Positions 53,860 through 64,000 of a stretch of 64,000 nt of DNA are shown piece after piece. Source of the stretch: Latrodectus hesperus. Its lineage: Eukaryota; Arthropoda; Arachnida; Araneae; Theridiidae. Each line of letters starts with the position of its first letter. Position 1 is the stretch's first letter. The notes beneath the pieces were generated by a model, which saw only the letters and a program-made list of their open reading frames with translations, ran no database searches and was not told the origin of the DNA. The stretch covers positions 125,045,057 through 125,109,056 of the forward strand of contig CM075850.1 of NCBI GenBank assembly GCA_037975125.1, in the 5' to 3' direction. The position numbers and the translations under genes are program-made.

Positions 53860-54045
53860 CATCAGAAAGTGATTGGGTTGACATCTGAGCTGGCGGAAGT
53901 CCTTCAAATGTTCACACTAATTTTAGTAGATGAACTATGCACTTTTAGCACGCATAGATCTTCTCAACATGATTGTCTTCGGCTGAGATGGTGATCGAAC
54001 CCGCAAACTTCTAGTCACAAGAATGATGTGACGTTTCAAACAAGT
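53860..54045 (-). mobile_element. SINE-F copy
   Basis: 'ttgggttgacatctgagctg' is the module, and 'atggtgatcgaacccgcaaa' the minus-strand B-box side. Confidence 0.6.
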
Positions 54046-54239
54046 TTTACGTAAACTGCAAAGAAGTTTTGAACGATGCAAAGAGTTGATTTAAGAGTTT
54101 CACACATTTTATATGTGTGCAATGAAACAAGCACACAATCGTAGTGCTTCTACGTACATGTATTCTAAATAAGTTATACATAATTTAAATAGAAAAAAAT
54201 GAAAGGAAACTTTTAATAAATAACAAAATTATGTGGCCA

Positions 54240-54480
54240 TAACTAGCTGAAGGAGAAAGGTGTTGCTCTCGTGTCTGAAGGTAACAAATTCGATACTTGA
54301 CCCCAGTGAGGACCGTCATGTTTAGTGAACCTATGTCTATACACTTTTTTGGAGGAACTATCGTTTATATGTGTATACGTGGTGCTATAGAAAATAGGTG
54401 AAGAGAGTGCAAGAGGAAGGGGCCAGCTCAGATGTGACCAAGCCTCGTGAGTTTAGTGATGGACGAGTATTCAAAACCTG
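54240..54480 (+). mobile_element. SINE-F copy
   Basis: The head side reads 'gtaacaaattcgatacttga', and the 3' module reads 'ggggccagctcagatgtgac' and 'caagcctcgtgagtttagtg'. Confidence 0.62.
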
Positions 54481-54524
54481 TTAACCGTAAGGTACAGTCT
54501 AGGGCTTGCCTGCACCGCTATATC

Positions 54525-54575
54525 TCAGGTGTCGACTTCTTCAGTTGCCAGTGGTTCAAAATAGGAAAGTTTTTG
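54525..54575 (+). mobile_element. SINE-F 3' fragment
   Basis: 'tctcaggtgtcgacttcttc' then 'agttgccagtggttcaaaat' is the end of SINE-F, separate from the copies on either side. Confidence 0.5.
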
Positions 54576-54679
54576 CGAATTTGATCATCGTAAACAGCCA
54601 TTCAGAAGCGTTTCGAAATAAAATAAAGGCAAAATTCCAAGAACAATTTATGGTGTTAAAATAATCATATGATAGCATA

Positions 54680-54895
54680 AATATTCAAGGTAAAAGCGTT
54701 TGTTATTGTGTTTGGAGATAACAAATTCAATACCTAATCCTGTTGAAGATTATCGTGGCGAGAGTGCTTGCAGGCGCATTAAATATTCTGTAGAGACCAA
54801 AGTTCTTTGACTGGTTTGGTGCAATGTGGAGAGGAGTGTGCCAGCTTAGGTGTCGACCACGTCTCTTGTCCTCAAAATGTTGATTTTGTTGAACG
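54680..54895 (+). mobile_element. SINE-F copy
   Basis: The head side reads 'ggagataacaaattcaatac', and the 3' module reads 'gtggagaggagtgtgccagc' and 'ttaggtgtcgaccacgtctc'. Confidence 0.65.
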
Positions 54896-55059
54896 ACTTC
54901 ACACACAGAATGCAGAAGTCGGCAGAAGTAAACGTAACCATTAACACAATGGGTATTTAATACTGTCTATTAATTCTATATTTTCTGTCGAAATTATAAA
55001 CGGAGTGTTCTAAAAGTTATTTTTTTAGCATTCTCTAATATCGTACGATTTAAAGTGAA

Positions 55060-55270
55060 CCTAAGTGCTTAAAACGGACGATATCTGAAGAAATGTCAAA
55101 GCGGAGAGAACGAGGAAAAGCGCTTTCTGACAGTGAAAAAGAAGTAAAAGTAGAATAGGCTGACCTTGTTTTCTTATTCCATTGCATAGATAATTCTCCT
55201 TCCAATCTTGCCGCTGAGTCTACGAGTTCTTTTTGTCGTAAACAAAATCGAATTATATGAATATGAAACA
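55060..55270. other. Complex single-copy island
   Basis: Balanced sequence with frames on both strands but no domain. The minus frame 55050-55271 has a Ser-rich stretch of no known family. It matches no repeat here. Confidence 0.35.
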
Positions 55271-55795
55271 CAAAAGGTAATTCTTAACTCAAACAGAAAA
55301 TTCTTCGAAACGGAAAATTCTTAATTTAAATATTATTTACTTGCTAAATAATGCTATTCGATATCATCTTTACAGTATAAATAACTCGCCTACGCGTGTG
55401 TGATGTTAATTTTTATAATATTTTTTAAAATTATACAAATAACATCATGTGGGAATTATTTACTTAATTTTACTTTAAAATGTTATTAAATGTATCTATG
55501 CGTAATTGTGCTTAAGAGTAGATGAGATTATTGCATTTGTTGTGTTTCATAAGAATATGTTAAATCATATTTATTTGAATTGATTATAATGATGAATTAT
55601 ATTGATTTATTCATTGAGGCTTTCAACAGATATGGGCCGAATCTAACCTTTGCAAAAATCACCGTGCTGACCATGCTTATGAATGTTAAGTAAATCCAAT
55701 ATGACGATCTTTTACTGTTACAGTGGGTAAGCTCAGAACAAGAAATGCATGTTATGGGATGCATCGATCAAGCCCCTAAATATAGTCAGTTGTCT
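55271..55795. other. AT-rich DNA, no gene seen
   Basis: No recognisable gene or repeat. Confidence 0.5.
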
Positions 55796-55799
55796 TGTA

Positions 55800-56000
55800 C
55801 TTTGAAACCGTGGTAAAGTGATGATAAGGTCGACATCCGAGCTGGCAGCCTAAACTTCTCGCCTTGCCATGCTAGCAGAGGGACATTGAACCTCTTACTG
55901 AACTTTTAATATTCCTCCTTGAATGTTGGTTCTTTGAATAGGTCGGGTAACACCCCAGCGAATTTTCAATTAAGAAAGCGATATCCTTCCCCTATAAAAC
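55800..56000 (-). mobile_element. SINE-F copy
   Basis: 'gataaggtcgacatccgagc' followed by 'tggcagcctaaacttctcgc' and 'agagggacattgaacctctt' is a well-preserved module. The head side near 55940-56000 is worn. Confidence 0.62.
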
Positions 56001-58009
<2,009 letters not shown>

Positions 58010-58489
58010 TTTTAAAAAGAAGAGAAAATACAATGGCTAACTGTAGAGATAATCAGTAAGGGACAGGTCGATCTCCTGATTAAATGAAATGCAGTACTCA
58101 TTAATGGAATCAATATTGAGACCATTACACCATTTGAGTATGATGTCGTAAGAATTTAGCTATCATTACCCTTGCATTATTCATCCTCCGTTTCTAGACT
58201 CGATACAATATAAATATAAGATGTGATGGCTGTAAAGAAATTTTGAGCTTGAATGCCATGTGCATTGTTTTGTTGAAAATCAACACCTATCTGTAACTAT
58301 CAGCCTCAAGAAACAAGCAATCGAAATCATCATGATGTAAATACATTTATAAATTTTCTGGACAGCATCTCATCGATGTTATAGTGTTATGAGAATACAA
58401 AAGCAATTATTTGGCATTTGTTATCATTTATTAGTAGGCAATTAGCATGGATGTCTGGTGTTCGAAGCTACGCTTTGAGTTATCTTGAT

Positions 58490-58665
58490 TCACGACCTAG
58501 TGACGTAATTAACACCTGAATTAGCACTTCCAGCATAAATCTTTTTTAATTAATGATAGGACATTGTGGCACAACGAATATTTAACGCTCAACACGATGT
58601 TCTTCGACTTTGTATCGAACCCATTACCTGCGAGACAAGAAAAATTCGCATCTTCCACCTGTTTT
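58490..58665 (-). mobile_element. Decayed SINE-F copy
   Basis: 'tagtgacgtaattaacacct' with 'gaattagcacttccagca' is the module, and 'tttgtatcgaacccattacc' the minus-strand B-box side. Confidence 0.55.
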
Positions 58666-58964
58666 GGAACTCGTCAATGTTAGTACTGTGAAATTTATAA
58701 TGATTTGTAAAGTTCACAATCAAAAAAAAAATAATAATAACTCACTCTACGGTTGCGCATAGTGTCAGCTGTGTTCTTATAAAATTAAATTAAATTATAC
58801 AATTGACCTTGGAACAACCTGCCAAAAAAGACGTCGGTGGAACGTTATTTCAAATAGCTCCTACAACGAATAAATATGAAATAAAACTGGTTTTTGGAAT
58901 GATTGGATTTATTTGAAATGAATTGTTTTTCAGTTACATATGTATAAGTTTTTTATTTAAAATG

Positions 58965-59140
58965 TTCTTAATTTGATTTTTATAAAACGCACATATTTTG
59001 TTCATAACATAGTTTTTCCTTAATGTTCGATTTAAACCTCCTTTAATGAGAATCATTTGTACATAACGCGTTATACGAGGTCATTCATGCGCGTTACGCG
59101 GAACCAATACCGTGTTATAGGGGGGATTGCTGTATTTTTA
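58965..59140 (-). mobile_element. Terminus of a pogo/mariner-like element
   Basis: 'catagtttttccttaatgtt', 'cgcgttatacgaggtcattc' and 'ccgtgttataggggggattg' give, on the minus strand, the same sequence as 30565-30725. Read from 59138 inward, the outer end 'tacagcaatcccccctataa' resembles a terminal inverted repeat. No second end is nearby. Confidence 0.5.
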
Positions 59141-60465
59141 TTTTGTGAGCCGATACTGTAAGTACATATAAATTGATGACCGTACCTACATATAAATCGA
59201 TACTACGTCCCCTATAAAGTCTTGTCTTACTATCTTAATTTTGGAACTTTGGCCATCATAGTCATGGAACGCTGTATTTTAGGAAGGGTGAGTCAAATAA
59301 AAATTATGTACTACAAGACGAAATGACTCTTAATGAAAAGAGTTGAAAGTTATTTTCTCTCTCTCTCACTCATAACTCGAAAACTATCATTCATTCGGTG
59401 AAGAGACGCTGAAGCCTAAGGAGAGTTAAAGCTCACGGACCATCTCAACACAACGATCATTCGTAAGGGGGTATCGACGTAATAATCTCCCAGATCTAAT
59501 AGATTGACACACTTCTAACAAAATTATCCCTGCCTCTTAGTACTGTTATCTTGCAAACTATTCTAGCATGCTAAATATCATCTTCATTTATTGTAATGCA
59601 AACTAAAAATGCATACAAAAACATTTCTATCCTAAAGAAAAAAAAAAAAAACAATCAAATGGTTTATAAATTATATTAGTAACTGTTTTATTTTTAATTT
59701 TCTGATGAGTACTGTATTTTAAGTTAAAATGTGCTGTAATTTAAAGTCTGAAAATCTATGAAATAAAGATTTCTTGTTTGCGATCTTTTAAAAAGAAAAA
59801 AATAATTTATTGTGCAATAAATTGATTAAACAGCATATTTTTTAAAGTTAATTAAATAAGAAAACTTCCTTGTAGCATTTTTTATTGTAAATTTTATTTT
59901 ATCGTTTGAGCGAACACATATTTTTAATCTCATTTTCTTTTATTTTTTTCCTCTTTTCTGACGTTGTCGAAGCAAATCGTCTGCGTCCCTGAAAATAACT
60001 TCCAGTAATTTTTTTTCAGTTTTTCGAAATAGAGCAAACCGAAAATAAAAATATAGACACATCTTACAAAGAACTTTGTGGATGCATGAAGAAACACCTT
60101 GAAAAATTTGTCTGCAAATATTTCATTGAAAGAAATTGAATAAAAAAATCACTTTTATGAAAAACTTTTACTTTTTTTTTTTGCAGATAAAACTATAGTC
60201 AAAAAGTGTTGGAAGATAGAAATTCAGTGAGTAGAAAATTTGATTCCAAAGATATTAAAATAGGATGAAAAAATAAGTTTTTCCAAAAAGCATACGCAAA
60301 CAAAAAACATACAAAAAAGTGTTATTTACTGATTTCGAAAATTAAATTTACAACTATAAGCATCACAATAGTAGTCAAAAAGTTCAAAACAAAGCTATCT
60401 AAGTTAAATCATGAAAATGATTAAATTAACAAGAATTTTTAAATTATAGTATCCTTTTGCTGAGT
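59141..60465. other. AT-rich DNA, no gene seen
   Basis: Contains poly(A) at about 59639-59652 and a patch of balanced composition at 59385-59500 that may be a SINE remnant. Confidence 0.45.
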
Positions 60466-60469
60466 TGCA

Positions 60470-60550
60470 GTTTAGTTTTGAATGTTCTGGTTTCCAATAC
60501 ACAGTTTTGTAAATTCGATTCCCACTTCGAGTGTGGGTGCACTTAAAGCT
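60470..60550 (+). mobile_element. Decayed SINE head
   Basis: 'acagttttgtaaattcgatt' with 'cccacttcgagtgtgggtgc' is a worn B box resembling SINE-A. Confidence 0.5.
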
Positions 60551-60612
60551 GAGTATATTCTGATTGTATTAGCTGTAGTTTATTTATCGAAATACACACA
60601 CATTTCTGGTTA

Positions 60613-60664
60613 TCTACATAACTGGTTGACTAAAAATCTCAATTCAATAAACCAGTTATGTAGA
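60613..60664. repeat. Perfect 15-bp inverted repeat, 22-base spacer
   Basis: TCTACATAACTGGTT (60613-60627) and AACCAGTTATGTAGA (60650-60664) are exact complements. Confidence 0.92.
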
Positions 60665-60689
60665 CATTCAATCGCCTCGTAATTTTGAT

Positions 60690-60810
60690 TCACGATCACG
60701 TGATGACGTCAACATTTGAGGTAGCACCACCTTTTACATCCCGCCACATCAATGGAAAGACATTGAGACCTCGACCTTCTTACGTGCCCTAGTCGCCATT
60801 AACTAGAATG
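60690..60810 (-). mobile_element. SINE-F fragment
   Basis: 'gatgacgtcaacatttgagg' with 'tagcaccaccttttacatcc' and 'atggaaagacattgagacc' is the module. Confidence 0.55.
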
Positions 60811-60873
60811 CACAAAATGACGGTAGTACGAAAAGTAATCGAAATATATCGATATTTGAATGTTGTATTGTTA

Positions 60874-61120
60874 TTGTTGTCGTGTGCCAGCTAGGCTGGC
60901 AACATGGGGTGCGCTGCTCCACTTTTCCAACTGAACCATATTTGGTGTGTAGTCCGACTTCTTCAGTACACAGATGCCATAGGAACCCGTTTATAGGGTA
61001 GGCAACCATTCACACCTCATTCATACAAGGAAGGGACTAATCCATGCCCGAACCGGGATTCGAACCCAGGACCTCCTTATCCGCAGTCAGGCACACTGAC
61101 CACTAGACAAGTTGGGCGGC
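60874..61120 (-). mobile_element. SINE-C copy with internal deletion
   Basis: It has the full SINE-C head ('gggattcgaacccaggacct' on the plus strand) and 3' module ('gtgccagctaggctggcaac'). It lacks about 40 bases of the AG-rich middle between 'gaagggact' and 'aatccatgcccg'. The exact 13-bp duplication TGTTGTATTGTTA lies at 60861-60873 and 61121-61133. Confidence 0.93.
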
Positions 61121-61487
61121 TGTTGTATTGTTAAATGTCTTAATTCAAATTCATGACAAGGTATTCTTACAGATTATTTGTATTTTACTAATTTTTGACT
61201 TTAAATAAATGCTCTTATGAAAGCACATATGTGTGCAGACTTTATAACTTATAATCAATCTTTGAAAAAATAAATTGCATGCTATAGAAACACCTAGTAT
61301 AAGAACACATTACACTCTAAGAAATTGTATTTGAAATTTGTAATAGCTTGTTTTTTTTAAAATCCTAAAAATGATTTTTGTACATCCAAAATTGACGACT
61401 AAGTTCTCTAAGAAATTTCAAACATGAGTTAAATTTCTATTTGAGCAAATAAAAACTTGTGGTGGTCATAAGACTCCATGCATAATG

Positions 61488-61605
61488 TAGTTTGATTTGT
61501 TTGCCTTTTCACACATAAGGGTTCGTTCAGCCGAAATATACGATTTATAATGAATTCTGACTCCATTATCGACGCTTGACACCAATATTTAAACTGTAGA
61601 TAAAA
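61488..61605 (-). mobile_element. SINE-A 3' part
   Basis: 'gtttgatttgtttgcctttt', 'cacacataagggttcgttca' and 'cgatttataatgaattctga' follow SINE-A from its 3' end. The head is lost. Confidence 0.6.
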
Positions 61606-61899
61606 AAAAATTTATTTCCTGCTATTTATTTGTTGCTCGATGTAGAATCAGAATTATGCATTTTCCTTTTGAATCAATCACAAGTATCTTCCCGTAATTT
61701 GTGGAGTAAGTGTGTGTGGAGGGTGAGCTCCATCCTTGTATTTATTTTTATTTCGACTATGTTCTCTAAGTAGAATTCCTGAGTCTAGTTTGATTTATTT
61801 ATTTTTATATCTTCTTCTAAGTAACTAATTTGTAAGGATTCAACATTTCTCAAGGAATTTCTCTACCAAGCATTCTGTTTTCATTTGCATGTAATGTTT

Positions 61900-62130
61900 G
61901 TGGAAAAATTGCTTTCCCTAATAAATGAGTTTGTCTGTCCGAAATGTGCCGTCCTCACAATTAAGAAAAAGCAGGTCAACTTCTACGCTTGAGTGACTGT
62001 CTCGGAAAGTGACGGTCCACTCATTCGCTTTTTCTTACGCCTTAGCGGAAGAATGTGCACGCTCTCTGCATACCAACCCCTCGATTACCGACTGGTTGTA
62101 TGCTAATTGCCGCACTTAATGATTCATGGA
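61900..62130. other. Complex single-copy island
   Basis: Balanced sequence ('tgactgtctcggaaagtgac', 'cttacgccttagcggaagaa', 'atgctaattgccgcacttaa') with an octamer-like ATGCTAAT. No frame and no match to repeats here. Possible conserved noncoding element. Confidence 0.4.
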
Positions 62131-62284
62131 GGTACTTGATATCGAACAGAATGGAATTTATAAACTTTTATTTTCTGCCGTTGTAATGTTTATGTGGTAG
62201 TCACAGGGGGAGGAATGGGGTTTACTATAAATTAATTAAACCTTGAGCCCTTTAAAACCTTATCTGCAAAAAATGTCATTTCCA

Positions 62285-62480
62285 TTCCCCGAAAGTAGTG
62301 AGTTCGATACCTTCCCAGTTCCATTAAAAATCAGCTGTCTGCAGTATGCTTTCTGCTGTATATATCTGCCGACCCTAAGTCGCTAAACACACACACGACT
62401 GGTTCATCATTTTGAGTTATTGTCAAACGACCCCTGGGGTGGCATTCTCTTCTTCAAATTTCTAGACTGTTTCAAAGCAA
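62285..62480 (+). mobile_element. SINE-E-like copy
   Basis: B-box side 'gtagtgagttcgataccttc' is followed by 'gtatatatctgccgacccta' and 'cccctggggtggcattctct'. Nearest to SINE-E, with a rearranged body. Confidence 0.5.
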
Positions 62481-62514
62481 GGACGTAAGAGCCTAGAAAT
62501 AGGCCTAGGTTCGC

Positions 62515-62605
62515 AAAATTCTTTTGTTGTGTCAGGTATGGAACCATCAATTTTCCCAACGTGAGAGTGATGACTATACCCAACTAGTCACTACGCTTTC
62601 TCCTG
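62515..62605 (-). mobile_element. Isolated tRNA-like SINE head
   Basis: 'gtcaggtatggaaccatcaa' with 'gagtgatgactatacccaac' reads on the minus strand as a tRNA-like head. Confidence 0.45.
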
Positions 62606-62674
62606 CTGCATGAAATGTCCCTTAGGATTCGCTGCGATGGTACGGAAATTTAGAAAAACAGTTGTGTGATATCT

Positions 62675-62965
62675 TGGATGTTGTTGTTGTGGCAGCAGCC
62701 TGCTTCTCTGTTCTTAGCCCAGAGTTTGGCTCTATCAGTTAGGTAGAAGCCGCCGGGTGGAGTCTTCGTGATTTTGAAGCAGGGACTAGGCAGAAGACCC
62801 CCAATACTTGGCCTGTCACCCCTATCATTTCACTTGCAGGACATTGCAACCACCCCCAGTTTTAAAGTGTTCCAGGCATCATTCGCGAACACGACGGATC
62901 TTCGAATTCATTACCTTCCGATGATGAGAACGACGCCCTAACTAACCAGGCCACTGCGGCCATAC
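62675..62965 (-). mobile_element. SINE-E, full-length copy
   Basis: The minus-strand head (62890-62965) reads 'gcagtggcctggttagttag', then 'gcgtcgttctcatcatcgga' and 'aggtaatgaattcgaa'. The body follows to 'ctgctgccacaacaacaaca' at the left end. This is the best reference for SINE-E. Its 3' end is a CAA repeat, like LINE-2. Confidence 0.82.
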
Positions 62966-63010
62966 CTCGGGTGTCGACCGCTTCAATTGTTCTTGGATCA
63001 AAATGTTTGT
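62966..63010 (+). mobile_element. SINE-F 3' fragment
   Basis: 'cctcgggtgtcgaccgcttc' with 'aattgttcttggatcaaaat' is the end of SINE-F, abutting SINE-E. Confidence 0.5.
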
Positions 63011-63119
63011 ATCTAAATAATTTCGTTCCTCAAAAATAAGTGTCTACAAAATCAACCTTTGCAATAACATCAAATATAAATTGAACTACTTATTGTTGAT
63101 GACTGAGAATTTAGAAAAT

Positions 63120-63420
63120 GTGTTAAAGGAGCCGCCGTTCCTTTATCGAATGCCAAATCCGTTCACAATGTCACAGCACAGTGGTAATTTCAGGGATCGC
63201 CCAACACACGAACATTGTTTCAGCGTCCGGTGTATCGCGTAATCAGATGGGGGAGGGGATTGAAGAAGGAAGTAGTCACAGCTGCGTTCCATGACTTGTT
63301 CATGGTCCAGAAATCGGCTATTGTGCTTTTTCCGTCTACCTAAAAATAAGGAAAATGCGTCTTTGAAGCTGCCGTCAGCTTCGGAGTTCGACAAAGTCCT
63401 TTGTGACGCCGCGACAATCT
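63120..63420. other. Complex single-copy island
   Basis: About 300 bases of balanced composition ('gagccgccgttcctttatcg', 'gcgtccggtgtatcgcgtaa', 'aagctgccgtcagcttcgga'). The minus frame 63143-63394 (83 codons) shows no known domain. It could be a conserved noncoding element or an exon of an unknown gene. Confidence 0.4.
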
Positions 63421-63874
63421 ATTAAATATTTATTAAACTAAATTTATAGAGTACTGCAAGTTAAAAGATGAATTTCATAAAATCAATATATAGTTTAAAA
63501 TTGAGTATTGTACATGGGCATTCAAAAAGTACCAGTACTGATGGCGTAGGATTTTTTTAGTATAAAATCATAAATAATCTCCAATTCTTGCTTATTATGA
63601 AAAGAATATATTATGTGCACTGTAAAGAAAATGTAAATTTAAATTAAATACTAATTAATTTAAATTTTTTTCAAATTAATGGGAATGATTTCTTGAATAC
63701 CCCTTTAGCTGTATATTGGTATTCTCAAATCTGCTGTGACAATATAATCTTTGACAACGAGCAGTAGACCGCCAAATAGCCTACGGATTTTGCAGGGCAT
63801 TTTAAGGCATAATTATAAGCCATTAATTTGTCTACCATAAGAATTTTTGTTTGATAATGAGCCATATTCAGATT

Positions 63875-64000
63875 GGTTTGGTTTGTTTGTCGCTGAACGG
63901 TCATTTTTTGCACGCGAGGGCTAATTAGACTGGGACTTACGGTTTAAAGTGGAATCCGAACCACTACAAACATCCATGCCCAAGGTGGGATTCGAACCCA
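63875..64000 (-). mobile_element. SINE-A copy cut by the window edge
   Basis: 'ggtttggtttgtttgtcgct', 'cggtttaaagtggaatccga' and the B box 'gtgggattcgaaccca' match SINE-A. The head lies beyond the end of the window. Confidence 0.9.

Overview
The window reads as repeat-rich, AT-rich intergenic or intronic DNA from an arthropod, most likely a spider. The pointers are several tRNA-derived SINE families, an RNase H-bearing LINE with a GAA tail, a second LINE with a CAA tail ending in a 'SPEH-LLDC' zinc-knuckle module, an RTE-like LINE tail, a Tc1-like relic whose terminus resembles a repeat common in insects, and long (AT)n microsatellites. The lineage is inferred from remembered element types, not from a database search. 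No intact host protein-coding gene was found. Most long open frames are transposon protein fragments or readings through dinucleotide repeats.

Layout. 1-5.3 kb: low-complexity AT-rich DNA with SINE scraps and a diverged tandem array (4.3-5.2 kb). 5.3-5.9 kb: a solo LTR with TATA box, polyA signal and 4-bp target duplication. 6.7-7.4 kb: an internally deleted LINE joining a 5' leader to a 3' end. 8.5-9.3 kb: a hAT-like scrap and a 5'-truncated RTE-like LINE. 10.8-15.7 kb: SINE-B, a perfect 18-bp hairpin, two oppositely oriented copies of one hAT-like element and a truncated LINE. 16-21 kb: a SINE-A copy, AT-rich DNA and a diverged ~220-bp tandem array. 23-24.5 kb: SINE-E and a Tc1-like transposase relic. 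25.9-31.9 kb: dense insertions, including a tRNA-Ser-type SINE, SINE-C copies, the best LINE copy (399 codons with complete RNase H active site) and a terminal-inverted-repeat element apparently carrying three later insertions. 32-36 kb: SINE-B, SINE-E, another LINE copy and SINE-F. 37.0-37.9 kb: the best host-gene candidate, a GC-richer segment with two CRE-like sites leading to a strong splice donor. 38-64 kb: AT-rich DNA with inverted repeats, nested SINEs and several complex non-repeat islands that may be conserved noncoding elements.

Labels used below are mine. SINE-A has the head 'gccgagctggcagccgaatgg' shortened by one base and ends 'gacaaacaaaccaaacc'. SINE-B has head 'gccgaccgatggctgagtgg' and a body 'gtgtccgctgggtaacgac'. 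SINE-C has head 'ctgactgcggatagggaggt' and ends in CAA repeats. SINE-E has body 'gcaatgtcctccaagtgaaa'. SINE-F has the module 'gtcgacacctgagctggca' in reverse orientation. SINE-G has 'cttgagagttttctaggttt'. LINE-1 has a GAA tail, LINE-2 has a CAA tail. Target-site duplications (TSDs) were read directly for about a dozen insertions, which fixes their exact ends.

The elements do not form a pathway. What connects them is transposition: LINE machinery with GAA or CAA tails, SINEs whose tails could match one of these machineries, and repeated nesting. Nothing here amounts to a demonstrated new biological system. The most interesting items are the candidate first exon at 37 kb, the internally deleted LINE, the modular SINE-C tails and the diverged tandem arrays.
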